From Nocardioides aromaticivorans (lineage in GTDB: Bacteria > Actinomycetota > Actinomycetes > Propionibacteriales > Nocardioidaceae): a stretch of DNA of 64,000 bases. The stretch covers positions 1,240,001-1,304,000 of the forward strand of contig NZ_JACBZM010000001.1 in assembly GCF_013408525.1 (NCBI RefSeq). The letters are read 5' to 3'. Made by a program: the position numbers and the translations under genes. The notes beneath the pieces are model-generated. The model worked only from the letters and a program-made list of their open reading frames with translations. It was not told the origin of the DNA and made no database searches. Each line of letters opens with the position of its first letter. Position 1 is the stretch's first letter. Positions 16,523-30,153 of this stretch are shown piece by piece.

Positions 16523-17242
16523 ATGCGGACGAAGCGTGTGTTCGACCTGTTCGTGGCCATCACCGCAGCCGTCGCGTGGGTGCCGGTTCTACTCGGATCA
16601 GCCCTCATGGTCCTCGTGATGTCGGGCCGTCCGGTGTTCTACCGGTCGAACCGCTGGGTGCGGTCCGGCCAGATGGTGCGGACGGTCAAGTTCCGCACGA
16701 TGGTCAAGAACGCCGACAAGCTGGTCAACCGCCAGACGGTCCCCGTCGAGGGCGTCCGGTTCCTGAACATCCCGCCCGACTCGCCGCTCTACACGCGGCC
16801 GGGCCGGATCCTCGAGAGCCTGGGGCTCACCGAGATCCCGCAGCTGATCCACGTGGTCCGCGGCGAGATGAGCATCGTCGGCAACCGGCCGCTGCCGGAG
16901 AACGTCATGCAGTGCCTGCGCGACGAGTACCCCTACGCGGAGGACCGCTTCCTGACCCCCGCCGGCCTGACCGGTCCGGTCCAGCTCGTCGGCCGCGACT
17001 CGCTCAGTGACTCCGAGCGGCTGCGCATCGAGGGCGCCTACTGCCGCGCGGTCATGCACGGCTACCGCCTGCGCCTCGACTTCACCGTCCTGCTCTCGAC
17101 CGTGCTGATCGTGGCCCACATCAAGCAGCCCCTGGACTACCAGGGCGTGATGGACCTGATCGACCGCCACACCAAGCCGACCCGCGAGCGCCGCCACCGC
17201 GAGGTGCTCGTCGAGGACGCCCGCGCGACCGACGTCGCCTGA
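16523..17242 (+). CDS. Initiating sugar-phosphate transferase (short PglC/WcaJ-type)
   Basis: A 239-residue monotopic phosphoglycosyltransferase: an N-terminal basic residue followed by a hydrophobic reentrant segment (8-33), KFRTMVKNAD (56-65), and GLTEIPQLIHVVRGEMSIVGNRPLP (101-125). It links the first sugar phosphate to undecaprenyl phosphate and so starts repeat-unit synthesis. The catalytic Asp-Glu pair of the family (usually DELPQL) appears here as Thr103-Glu104, which is unusual. The four-helix N-terminal domain of WcaJ is absent. A strong hairpin terminator follows. Confidence 0.85.
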   Translation: MRTKRVFDLFVAITAAVAWVPVLLGSALMVLVMSGRPVFYRSNRWVRSGQMVRTVKFRTMVKNADKLVNRQTVPVEGVRFLNIPPDSPLYTRPGRILESLGLTEIPQLIHVVRGEMSIVGNRPLPENVMQCLRDEYPYAEDRFLTPAGLTGPVQLVGRDSLSDSERLRIEGAYCRAVMHGYRLRLDFTVLLSTVLIVAHIKQPLDYQGVMDLIDRHTKPTRERRHREVLVEDARATDVA

Positions 17243-17267
17243 CGCTCCACCCCTCCACCGCAGGGAC

Positions 17268-17307
17268 ACGACGAAGGCCGCCCCCCATCGGGGGCGGCCT
17301 TCGTCGT
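17268..17307 (+). terminator. Strong intrinsic hairpin after the sugar transferase
   Basis: An 18-bp perfect stem: arms 17268-17285 and 17290-17307 around a 4-nt loop. No T-run follows. It lies 26 bp after the stop codon in a convergent gap and could act on both strands. Confidence 0.8.
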
Positions 17308-17334
17308 ACGTCGGGGGTGTCGTACGTCGGGGGT
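17303..17334. repeat. 16-bp perfect direct repeat
   Basis: GTCGTACGTCGGGGGT at 17303-17318 and again at 17319-17334, overlapping the right arm of the terminator hairpin. Confidence 0.85.
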
Positions 17335-17357
17335 CGCGGCCGGGCGCCGCTGGTTTG

Positions 17358-17472
17358 CGTCATACGAAGCGAGCGCCCTGGCGACCACTTCGCATGACGT
17401 CTCCTGCGAGGGTCGTCGACGGCCCCGGGACGTCATACGGATCGGTCGTCCGAGCGACCACTTCGTATGACG
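17358..17472. repeat. Two more copies of the 42-bp hairpin repeat
   Basis: Copies at 17358-17399 and 17431-17472, again 73 bp apart, in the convergent gap before the UDP-glucuronate decarboxylase gene. The arms match those at 3693-3880; the second copy has CGTCATACGGA against TTCGTATGACG, which still pairs through a G-U. The loop changes keep inner pairing (GGTCG and CGACC in the last copy). Bases 17473-17540 hold only GAC/CGC-rich spacer. Confidence 0.9.
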
Positions 17473-17540
17473 CAGACCCGGAGCAGCCGACGCCGACCCG
17501 GAGCCACCGACGCAGACCCGCAGCCGGCCGACCCGAGCCG

Positions 17541-18476
17541 TCAGAGGGCCAGGCGGTGCCGGAAGTAGTCGATCGTCTCGCGCAGGCCGTCCTCGAGCGC
17601 CACGGTCGGCTCCCAGTCCAGCTCCTTGCGGGCGAGGCTGATGTCGGGGCGCCGCTGGCGCGGGTCGTCGGACGGCAGCGGGCGGTGCTCGATCCTCGAC
17701 GGACCGCCGACGAGCCGGATGACGGCCTCGGCGAGCTCCAGCATGGTGTTCTCGGTCGGGTTGCCGACGTTGACCGGGCCGGTGAAGTCCGCCGGGCTCT
17801 CCATGAGCCGCCACATGCCCTCGATGAGGTCGTCGACGTAGCAGAAGCTGCGGGTCTGCTGGCCGTCGCCGTAGATGGTGATCGGCTCACCGCGCAGGGC
17901 CTGCACGATGAAGTTGCTGACCACCCGGCCGTCGTCGGGGTGCATCCGCGGGCCGTAGGTGTTGAAGATCCGCATCACCTTGATCTCCAGCGAGTGCTGC
18001 CGCCAGTAGTCGAAGAACAGGGTCTCCGCGGCGCGCTTGCCCTCGTCGTAGCAGCTGCGGATGCCGATCGGGTTGACCTTGCCCCAGTACTCCTCGACCT
18101 GCGGGTGCACCTCGGGGTCGCCGTACACCTCGCTGGTGCTGGCCTGCAGGATCCGCGCCCGGACCCGCTTGGCCAGCCCGAGCATGTTGATGGCGCCGTG
18201 GACGCTGGTCTTCGTGGTCTGCACGGGGTCGCGCTGGTAGTGGATCGGCGAGGCCGGGCAGGCCAGGTTGTAGATCCGGTCGACCTCGACGTACAGCGGG
18301 AAGGTCACGTCGTGACGCATCAGCTCGAACCGGTGGTTGCCCAGCAGTCCGGCGATGTTGTCCTTCGTGCCGGTGTAGTAGTTGTCGACGCAGAGCACGT
18401 CGTGGCCCTCGGCGACCAGCCGATCACAGAGGTGGGAGCCGAGGAACCCGGCGCCTCCCGTCACGAGCACCCGCAT
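17541..18476 (-). CDS. uxs: UDP-glucuronate decarboxylase (UDP-xylose synthase)
   Basis: A 311-residue extended SDR with [15 protein letters not shown] (6-20), [10 protein letters not shown] (31-40), and the UXS hallmarks [19 protein letters not shown] (72-90), STSEVYGDP (catalytic Ser and E116) and [11 protein letters not shown] (Y143, K147), then [18 protein letters not shown]. It converts UDP-glucuronate to UDP-xylose in the cytoplasm, giving the cluster a pentose donor. It starts one base after the stop of the polymerase gene, so the two are one operon. Confidence 0.92.
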   Translation of the reverse strand: MRVLVTGGAGFLGSHLCDRLVAEGHDVLCVDNYYTGTKDNIAGLLGNHRFELMRHDVTFPLYVEVDRIYNLACPASPIHYQRDPVQTTKTSVHGAINMLGLAKRVRARILQASTSEVYGDPEVHPQVEEYWGKVNPIGIRSCYDEGKRAAETLFFDYWRQHSLEIKVMRIFNTYGPRMHPDDGRVVSNFIVQALRGEPITIYGDGQQTRSFCYVDDLIEGMWRLMESPADFTGPVNVGNPTENTMLELAEAVIRLVGGPSRIEHRPLPSDDPRQRRPDISLARKELDWEPTVALEDGLRETIDYFRHRLAL

Positions 18477-18477
18477 G

Positions 18478-19842
18478 TCAGTTCCTCGCCATCGTCTTGG
18501 GGGGTTCGGTGGTGGCCGCCGCGGCCGGCGTGGCCTCGGTCGTGCCGTCCTGGTCGTCGGCTGAGAGCCAGCAGATCGCGGCCAGGCACATCGGGATCCA
18601 CAGCGTGCGGTCGTAGAGGCTCGGGATCAGCAGACCCCAGCCCATGTAGCCCCACACGGTGTAGCAGAGGCGGCGGTAGGGGCTGGCGCCGAACAGCGGC
18701 CGGGCGAAGGCGAACATCACGAGCAGGAACCCGAACAGCCCGAAGATGCCGACGCCGACGGCGACCTGCAGCACGTTGTTGTGGATGTCGAAGAGGTCGA
18801 TCAGCCCGTCCCCGAAGAACGGGCTCGCCCAGAACCGGTCGACACCGCTCTCGAGCCCGGCGGTGCGGGCCTGGTCGGACCCCGACGCCGAGCCGCCGCC
18901 CAGCAGCCGGTCGATGGCCGAGGTGTCGCCGGTGAGCCGCAGGACGAACGGCAGGGCCGCCACCAGGGTCGCGCCGCACACGGCGTAGAAGAAGCCGGTG
19001 ATCGCCGAGCGCTCCACGATCGGGATCATCACGACGAGCACCGCGACGACGATCGTGGCGCCCCGGCTGCCGCTGAGCAGGATCGAGATCCCGGTGAGGC
19101 CGGCGAAGCCGAGGATGACGGTCCTCATGACCCAGTGCTGGTACTCGAAGAACAGGAAGATGAGCAGCGCGATCGCCATGATCGCGGCCTCGGCGAAGTA
19201 GTTGGGGTGGTTCGTCATGCCGAAGTGCCGGCCCTGGGCGGTGATGCCGCCTGTCAGGATGCCGCCGGCCCAGCTGGCCATGTGGCCGAGCACGTAGGTC
19301 CATGCCAGCCCGCGGATGACCGTGCGGCTCGGCCGCCACAGCAGGATCGCGATCGGGAAGGCGATCATCACGATCAGCCAGAAGACGAGGGCGAAGGCGC
19401 TCTCGAGCGAGCGTTCGGAGCGCAGCGTCGCGACCATGCCGAACGCGAAGACGATCACGATGCCGACGATGTAGGTCAACGGCAGCTTCAGCCGGCCCCG
19501 GAGCATCTCCGGGAGCAGCAGCGCGAAGCCCACCACCAGCAGCGCGTCGGTCGGCGTGATCGTCGCGCCCTCGGGAGCCAGTCCCTTGTACGCCGGCGCC
19601 GTGAAGAAGGCGCCTGCCAGCGTGAGGATGCCGAGACGCGTCGAGCCGAGGACGCTCAGCAGGGCGACGTACAGCGCGACACCGACGGTGACCAGCGCGG
19701 TGACCAGGTCGCCGGTGTTGGCGAGGTAGACGAGGCCGACGAGGAGGGCGACGGTCACGAAGGTGATCGCGGCGTTGCTGCCCGCAGGCGCGACGAAGGG
19801 CCGGGCCACCTGCTGGGGGCGCGCGGTCGTCTCGTTGGGCAC
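18478..19842 (-). CDS. O-antigen polymerase/ligase-like membrane protein (Wzy)
   Basis: A 454-residue protein with 10-12 hydrophobic helices and a periplasm-sized loop (about 310-345, [24 protein letters not shown]) followed by [17 protein letters not shown], the polar loop pattern of Wzy/WaaL proteins with a conserved H and N. GTG start at 19842 behind GAGGAG. It most likely polymerises the flipped repeat unit. Together with the flippase and the PGT this makes a complete Wzx/Wzy core, but no Wzz/Wzc chain-length protein lies in the window. Confidence 0.8.
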   Translation of the reverse strand: MPNETTARPQQVARPFVAPAGSNAAITFVTVALLVGLVYLANTGDLVTALVTVGVALYVALLSVLGSTRLGILTLAGAFFTAPAYKGLAPEGATITPTDALLVVGFALLLPEMLRGRLKLPLTYIVGIVIVFAFGMVATLRSERSLESAFALVFWLIVMIAFPIAILLWRPSRTVIRGLAWTYVLGHMASWAGGILTGGITAQGRHFGMTNHPNYFAEAAIMAIALLIFLFFEYQHWVMRTVILGFAGLTGISILLSGSRGATIVVAVLVVMIPIVERSAITGFFYAVCGATLVAALPFVLRLTGDTSAIDRLLGGGSASGSDQARTAGLESGVDRFWASPFFGDGLIDLFDIHNNVLQVAVGVGIFGLFGFLLVMFAFARPLFGASPYRRLCYTVWGYMGWGLLIPSLYDRTLWIPMCLAAICWLSADDQDGTTEATPAAAATTEPPKTMARN

Positions 19843-20016
19843 TGCTCTCCTCGGTCAAGCGGCGTCGGACGTCGAAGGCGACCGACCTCGGGGAGTCTAG
19901 TGGTCACCCCGGAAGTTGTCCGGGAATGCCCGGTGCTCCGGGTGCGTGCATCGCCAGGCGGCGGCACGACGGCATACCGGTCTCCGATGGTGGGGGCTTG
20001 CCGGTGTCCGGCCGGA

Positions 20017-20292
20017 TCAGCCGCCGGCGAAGGGCGGCAGGAACTCCACCGTGTCCCCCGGCCGTACGACGACCGCGGCCGGGTCGCCCGAGGAGACCGG
20101 CCGCTCCCCCACCAGCACCGAGCACACCCGGACGACGTCGCCGAACCGGCCGCCGGGGTGGCGGCGGACCACCTCGTCGCGCAGCTCGACCAGCGTCATC
20201 GGTCCGCCGGCGTCGACCGTCTCCTCCGCCACACCGGCAGCGGAGCGGGCAGCGGCCCAGTAGCGGACCCTGATGACCTCGGTCTCATTCAC
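20017..20292 (-). CDS. MoaD/ThiS-family sulfur-carrier protein
   Basis: A 91-residue ubiquitin-fold protein ending in PPFAGG, the C-terminal Gly-Gly that is adenylated and thiocarboxylated in MoaD, ThiS and related carriers; VRPGDTVEFLPPFAGG is the usual tail. The GTG at 20292 is chosen from GGGAAGGG 8 nt upstream. It is divergent from glnR. Which pathway it serves (molybdopterin, thiamine, cysteine or a secondary product) cannot be told, since no activating enzyme is adjacent. Confidence 0.8.
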   Translation of the reverse strand: MNETEVIRVRYWAAARSAAGVAEETVDAGGPMTLVELRDEVVRRHPGGRFGDVVRVCSVLVGERPVSSGDPAAVVVRPGDTVEFLPPFAGG

Positions 20293-20425
20293 CGTCGCGA
20301 CCCTTCCCGGTTGCCGTGCTGTTTCGCTATCCTTCCCTACACGAAAACCGGCCGGGGCCCAGCGTTGCGTTTCGGTCTCTCGACACGGTCCTGCATGACC
20401 TGCAGGTGCCAGTGAGGAGACCCAG

Positions 20426-21172
20426 GTGAGCACTCTTCTGCTCCTGACCAGTGCCCTTCAGCCTTCCGCGGAGGTGCTGCCCGGCCTCGCGCTGCTCGGC
20501 CACCACGTGAAGATCCTGCCGGCCGAGGGCAGCGCCCTGCTCGAGGCGCCCGAGGCCGACCTGCTGCTCGTCGACGGGCGCCAGGACCTCGCCGGGTCGC
20601 GTGACCTCTGCCGGCTGATCCGCACGACCGGCACCGACGTGCCGGTCATCCTGGTCGCCACCGAGGGTGGCCTCGCCGTGGTCAACCACGACTGGGGCAT
20701 GGACGACGTCGTGCTGCACACCTGCGGTCCGGCCGAGCTCGAGGCGCGCATCAAGCTCGCCATCGGCCGGCTCACCGCCGCGCGCGACGCCGCCGACCCG
20801 GACGCCCACGTGATCCGCTCGGGCGAGGTCGTGGTCGACGACGCGACGTACACCGCGAAGGTCGGCGGGCGCGTGCTCGACCTCACCTTCAAGGAGTTCG
20901 AGCTCCTCAAGTTCCTCGCCCAGCACCCCGGGCGGGTGTTCAGCCGCCAGCAGCTGCTCCAGGAGGTCTGGGGCTACGACTACTTCGGTGGCACGCGCAC
21001 CGTCGACGTCCACGTGCGGCGGCTGCGCGCCAAGCTCGGCCCCGAGAACGAGACGCTGATCGGCACCGTCCGCAATGTCGGCTACCGCTTCGTGCTGCCG
21101 TCCAAGGACAGCGCGGCGGAGGCCGACGCGGCCCGGGTCGCCGAGCGCGAGGCCGCCGCGGCCGAGGGTTGA
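20426..21172 (+). CDS. glnR: GlnR-type nitrogen response regulator
   Basis: A 248-residue OmpR-family regulator. The N-terminus ([20 protein letters not shown]) and the winged-helix part ([53 protein letters not shown]) closely match streptomycete GlnR. The receiver keeps Asp50 (LLVDGRQDL) but lacks the full acidic pocket, and there is no kinase gene next to it, as for the orphan GlnR. GlnR controls ammonium assimilation and nitrogen use. A GlnR-like box lies before the glutamate-synthase-like gene downstream. Confidence 0.9.
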   Translation: MSTLLLLTSALQPSAEVLPGLALLGHHVKILPAEGSALLEAPEADLLLVDGRQDLAGSRDLCRLIRTTGTDVPVILVATEGGLAVVNHDWGMDDVVLHTCGPAELEARIKLAIGRLTAARDAADPDAHVIRSGEVVVDDATYTAKVGGRVLDLTFKEFELLKFLAQHPGRVFSRQQLLQEVWGYDYFGGTRTVDVHVRRLRAKLGPENETLIGTVRNVGYRFVLPSKDSAAEADAARVAEREAAAAEG

Positions 21173-21253
21173 GGAGCGTCGGCTAGGGCCGAGCCTGCGA
21201 GGTCGGAGTGACGCGTCCCGGAACCCGGTCGTTGACCTACGACATCGGCCCGA

Positions 21254-22801
21254 TCACGACGTGTGCCCCTTCTCGTCGAAGTGGTCGGAGAGGTGCATGA
21301 AGCGCAGCACCTCCTCGCGCAACGCGGGTCCCAGCTCGCCCCAGCCGTCCTTGTACCCGTAGACCGACGCCAGTGAGCGGGCGTCGTAGTCGCCGTTGAA
21401 GATGTCGACGTCGGCGCAGGTGATCAGCGACGGGTGCGCGACGCCGACGGCGGCCGACACCCGGGTGAGCTCCTTGCGCAGTGTGCGCAGGTAGACCGCG
21501 GCGCGCTCCGCCTTCGACACCGGGTCCAGGCCGCGCACGAGCCACGGGTTCTGGGTCGCGACGCCCGTGGGGCAGTGGTCGGTGTGGCACTTCTGGGCCT
21601 GGATGCAGCCGATCGAGAGCATCACCTCGCGCGCGACGTTGATCATGTCCGCGCCGAGGGCGAACGCCACCGTGGCGTTGTCCGGGAGTCCCAGCTTGGC
21701 CGAGCCGATGAAGGTGACGTCGTCGGTCAGGCCGAGCTCGGCGAAGGTGCCGTAGACCCGCGAGAAGCCCATCCGGTAGGGCAGCGAGACGGAGTCGGCG
21801 AAGATCAGGGGCGCCGCGCCGGTGCCGCCCTCGCCGCCGTCGACGGTGATGAAGTCGACGCCGCGCTGGCGTGGCTCCATCAACCGGACGAGCTCCTCCC
21901 AGAAGTCCATCGCGCCGACGGCCGACTTGATGCCGACCGGCAGGCCGGTCTCCGCGGCGAGCATCTCGACGAAGTCGAGCATCGAGTCCACGTCGTGGAA
22001 GGCGGTGTGCCGCGATGGCGAGGAGCAGTCCTTGCCCACCGGGATGCCCCGGATCTCGGCGATCTCCGGGGTCACCTTGGGCGCCGGCAGCAGGCCGCCG
22101 AGGCCCGGCTTGGCACCCTGGCTCAGCTTGATCTCCAGGGCCTTGACCGGCGCCGACTCGACCATCGCCTTGAGACGCGGGAGGGAGAAGTTGCCGTGCT
22201 CGTCGCGGCACCCGAAGTAGGCCGTGCCGATCTGGACCACCAGCTCCGCCCCGTTGCGGTGGTACGGCGAGATCGAGCCCTCGCCCGTGTTGTGCAGGCA
22301 GCCCGCGGCGGCCGCACCCTTGTTGATGGCCGTGATGGCGTTCGAGGACAGGGACCCGAAGCTCATCGCCGACACGTTGACCACGGACCCCGGACGGAAC
22401 GCCTTCGCGCGGCCGCGGGGACCACCGAGGACCTTCGCGGCGGGCAAGGTCCAGTTGTGGTCCTGGTCGCTCGGCAGCTTGTCGGCGAAGGTGCGCTGCT
22501 TGATGTACGCGTGGCCCTGCGTGTGCTCGACGTCGACGTCGGTGCCGAAGCCGAAGTAGCTGTTCTGCTCCTTGCTGGACGCATAGATCCAGGTGCGCTG
22601 GTCGCGGCTGAAGGGCCGCTCCTCCTCGTTGCTGGTGACGATGTACTGCCGCAGCTCCGGCCCGATCGTCTCCAGCCAGTACCGGGCGTGGCCGATGACC
22701 GGGAAGTTCCGCTGGAGCGCGTGCCTCTTCTGGACCAGGTCGCGCACGGCGACGGCTCCCAGGGCCACGGCTGCCCCACCTACCGCGTGGCTGAGCTTCA
22801 T
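21254..22801 (-). CDS. FMN-binding glutamate synthase-like protein
   Basis: A 515-residue protein with one N-terminal hydrophobic helix (6-20) and a GltB-type FMN/central domain: FRPGSVVNVSAMSFGSLS, HNTGEGSISPYH, KLSQGAKPGLGG, ITVDGGEGGTGAAP, and the Cys cluster IGCIQAQKCHTDHCPTGVAT for the iron-sulfur centre. The amidotransferase domain of full glutamate synthase is missing, so it is a stand-alone membrane-anchored member whose reaction is not certain. It is convergent with glnR, and a GlnR-like box lies 32 bp before its start. Confidence 0.85.
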   Translation of the reverse strand: MKLSHAVGGAAVALGAVAVRDLVQKRHALQRNFPVIGHARYWLETIGPELRQYIVTSNEEERPFSRDQRTWIYASSKEQNSYFGFGTDVDVEHTQGHAYIKQRTFADKLPSDQDHNWTLPAAKVLGGPRGRAKAFRPGSVVNVSAMSFGSLSSNAITAINKGAAAAGCLHNTGEGSISPYHRNGAELVVQIGTAYFGCRDEHGNFSLPRLKAMVESAPVKALEIKLSQGAKPGLGGLLPAPKVTPEIAEIRGIPVGKDCSSPSRHTAFHDVDSMLDFVEMLAAETGLPVGIKSAVGAMDFWEELVRLMEPRQRGVDFITVDGGEGGTGAAPLIFADSVSLPYRMGFSRVYGTFAELGLTDDVTFIGSAKLGLPDNATVAFALGADMINVAREVMLSIGCIQAQKCHTDHCPTGVATQNPWLVRGLDPVSKAERAAVYLRTLRKELTRVSAAVGVAHPSLITCADVDIFNGDYDARSLASVYGYKDGWGELGPALREEVLRFMHLSDHFDEKGHTS

Positions 22802-22832
22802 GGGGCAGGTCTACCGTGTCGCCCTGTCGCAT

Positions 22833-22848
22833 GTAAACGGTGGGAAAC
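22833..22848. promoter_or_regulatory. Candidate GlnR box
   Basis: GTAAA-N6-GAAAC at 22833-22848 matches 9 of 10 bases of the actinobacterial GlnR half-site pair GTNAC-N6-GAAAC. It lies 32 bp before the ATG of the glutamate-synthase-like gene and 66 bp before mshD, so either could be the target. Confidence 0.5.
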
Positions 22849-22901
22849 GTCGAGCACCGGGGCCGGTCCGGGGCGCTGTCCCCGGCCGTCGCCGCGCGAG
22901 A

Positions 22902-22907
22902 TAGCGT
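22902..22907 (+). promoter_or_regulatory. -10 box of probably leaderless mshD
   Basis: TAGCGT with 6 nt to the GTG start at 22914. Confidence 0.5.
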
Positions 22908-22913
22908 CGAGAC

Positions 22914-23762
22914 GTGCCCCCCGAGACGTTCCTGACCGGTCCCGCCGCGCTCGCCGCGATCGAGGCCGTCGCCGCGGCGGCGGGCATGTACGACGGCGCG
23001 GAGCCCCTCGACGAGGCCGCCCTGCTGCGTCTCAAGCACCACGGGCTGGACGGCCTCGACGCGCACGTCACGACCGACGGCTTCGCGCTGCGGCGGGGCA
23101 CCGAGGTCGACCTCGTCGTCGCGCCCGAGGCCCGCGGCCGAGGCCTCGGCGCCCGGCTGGCCGACCTGGCCGTCGCCGCCCCGGGCGAGCTGACCGCGTG
23201 GTCCCACGGCGACCACCCCGCGGCGCGCACGCTGGCCGACCGGCTCGGCTTCGCCCGCGCACGGGAGCTGTGGGTCATGAGGCGCCCGACCGTCGTACCC
23301 CTGCCGGCGGTGGCGACGCCCGACGGGATCCGCATCCGCGACTACGGCGACGGCGACGCCGACGCCCTCCTCGCGGTCAACGCCGCGGCCTTCGCCCACC
23401 ACGCCGAGCAGGGCGCGCTCGACCGCGACGGGCTGGCCGAGCGGATGGCGGAGCCGTGGTTCGACCCGGCCGGCCTGCTCCTGGCCGTCGACGACGACGG
23501 CGAGCTCCTCGGCTTCCACTGGACCAAGCAGCACGACCAGCACACCGGCGAGGTGTACGTCGTCGGCATCCAGCCCACGGCCCAGGGACGGGGCCTGGGC
23601 CGGCTGCTCACCGTCGCCGGCCTGCAGCACCTCGCCTCCCGAGGGGTGGCCGAGGTGATCCTGTACGTCGAGTCGGACAACGCGCCCGCCCGCCACGTCT
23701 ACGAGAGCCTCGGCTTCACGCACGCCCCGGCGGACACGCACGTGCAGTACCGGCGGGCGTGA
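22914..23762 (+). CDS. mshD: Mycothiol synthase
   Basis: A 282-residue protein of two GNAT domains. The N-terminal one keeps VVAPEARGRGLGARLADL; the C-terminal active one has NAAAFAHHAEQG, HWTKQHDQHTGEVYVVGIQPTAQGRGLGRLLT and the terminal ESLGFTH, all typical of MshD. It acetylates the cysteinyl amine of Cys-GlcN-inositol with acetyl-CoA, the last step of mycothiol synthesis, which is confined to Actinobacteria. GTG start with a leaderless -10 box. Confidence 0.93.
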   Translation: MPPETFLTGPAALAAIEAVAAAAGMYDGAEPLDEAALLRLKHHGLDGLDAHVTTDGFALRRGTEVDLVVAPEARGRGLGARLADLAVAAPGELTAWSHGDHPAARTLADRLGFARARELWVMRRPTVVPLPAVATPDGIRIRDYGDGDADALLAVNAAAFAHHAEQGALDRDGLAERMAEPWFDPAGLLLAVDDDGELLGFHWTKQHDQHTGEVYVVGIQPTAQGRGLGRLLTVAGLQHLASRGVAEVILYVESDNAPARHVYESLGFTHAPADTHVQYRRA

Positions 23763-23806
23763 GCGCCGTGATCTGGAACATCCCGCGTAACCAAGCGACT
23801 GCTGAG

Positions 23807-23812
23807 TAGATT
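23807..23812 (+). promoter_or_regulatory. -10 box of the 1528-residue protein gene
   Basis: TAGATT with 8 nt to the ATG at 23821 and no Shine-Dalgarno; probably leaderless. Confidence 0.5.
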
Positions 23813-23820
23813 TACCTTCC

Positions 23821-28388
<4,568 letters not shown>

Positions 28389-28407
<19 letters not shown>

Positions 28408-29024
28408 GGACTGACCCCGCCGCGGATCCTGCCGCGGACACCGCCGCGCTCGCTGCCGAGCGCGACGCCCTCGCCCGCCGCTGCGCGGACGCCGAGGCCC
28501 GGGTCCGGGACCTGACGGCCGAGCTCGCCGACGCCCACGCCCGGATCGCGTCGTACGAGAACGCCGACGGTGAGCACCTCTCCCTGTTCGACGGTACGAC
28601 GGACGACCGCATCACCGGCGACGGTAGCGACCCGCGGGTGCTGTCGCTCGTCCTGGGCGCCACGGCCGTCGTCTCCGGCATGGTGGCGCTGCTGGCGCTC
28701 GTCAACGGCAAGCTCGGGACGCCGTTCGGCTTCATCATGGTCGCGCTGACCCTCGGCCTCGCCTGGGGCGCGGCCCGGACCAAGGTGGTCCCGGTCGAGG
28801 TCAGCGTCGTGCGCGGGATGGTCTACATCCAGCAGGGTGAGTCGTCGCACCGCTTCGACCTGCGCAAGCCCGAGACCGCCGTCGACATGGTCGGCCGTCC
28901 CGGCGACGCGGGCTGGGCGGTCCACTTCGGCCGCCGCGGGATGGACCCGTTCGTGATCGACGCCTCGATGGTCGACCCGGACCACTTCGCGCGGCAGGTG
29001 CGGGAGTACCGCCCCGAGCTCTGA
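28389..29024 (+). CDS. Small membrane protein of the same unnamed family (member 2)
   Basis: 211 residues starting at ATG 28389, overlapping the previous gene by 19 bp in another frame. It has a short coiled coil (15-56), two membrane helices (84-104 and 110-128) and a C-terminal domain (about 132-211) ending [20 protein letters not shown]. The last 80 residues align with members 1 and 3 at GxPGxxxWxV, MVD and RPEL. The tandem overlap suggests the two products are made together and may interact. No known family was recognised. Confidence 0.8.
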
Positions 29025-29043
29025 CGGGGCCCGGGCGCCGCTG

Positions 29044-30075
<1,032 letters not shown>

Positions 30076-30081
30076 GTCGCC

Positions 30082-30087
30082 AACCTA
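30082..30087 (-). promoter_or_regulatory. -10 box of the leaderless esterase gene
   Basis: On the minus strand TAGGTT followed by 6 nt and the GTG at 30075. Confidence 0.45.
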
Positions 30088-30114
30088 CTCGAAGGTAACT
30101 TCCCCGCTCCGCAG

Positions 30115-30136
30115 GGACACCTCCCGTTCACCCTCG
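30115..30136 (+). promoter_or_regulatory. PHO box before ppk
   Basis: Two adjacent 11-bp units, GGACACCTCCC (30115-30125) and GTTCACCCTCG (30126-30136). The second matches 10 of 11 bases of the streptomycete PhoP repeat unit GKTCAYYYRSG and the first 8 of 11. The box ends 17 bp before the ppk ATG, where it would overlap the -35 region of a leaderless promoter (CACACT at 30142-30147 as a weak -10). Confidence 0.6.
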
Positions 30137-30153
30137 ACTGCCACACTCGTCAC

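Noticed and set aside
20293..20425. GlnR box in the glnR-moaD gap
   Set aside because: GTTTC and GAAAAC occur, but none has a partner half-site at 6-nt spacing.
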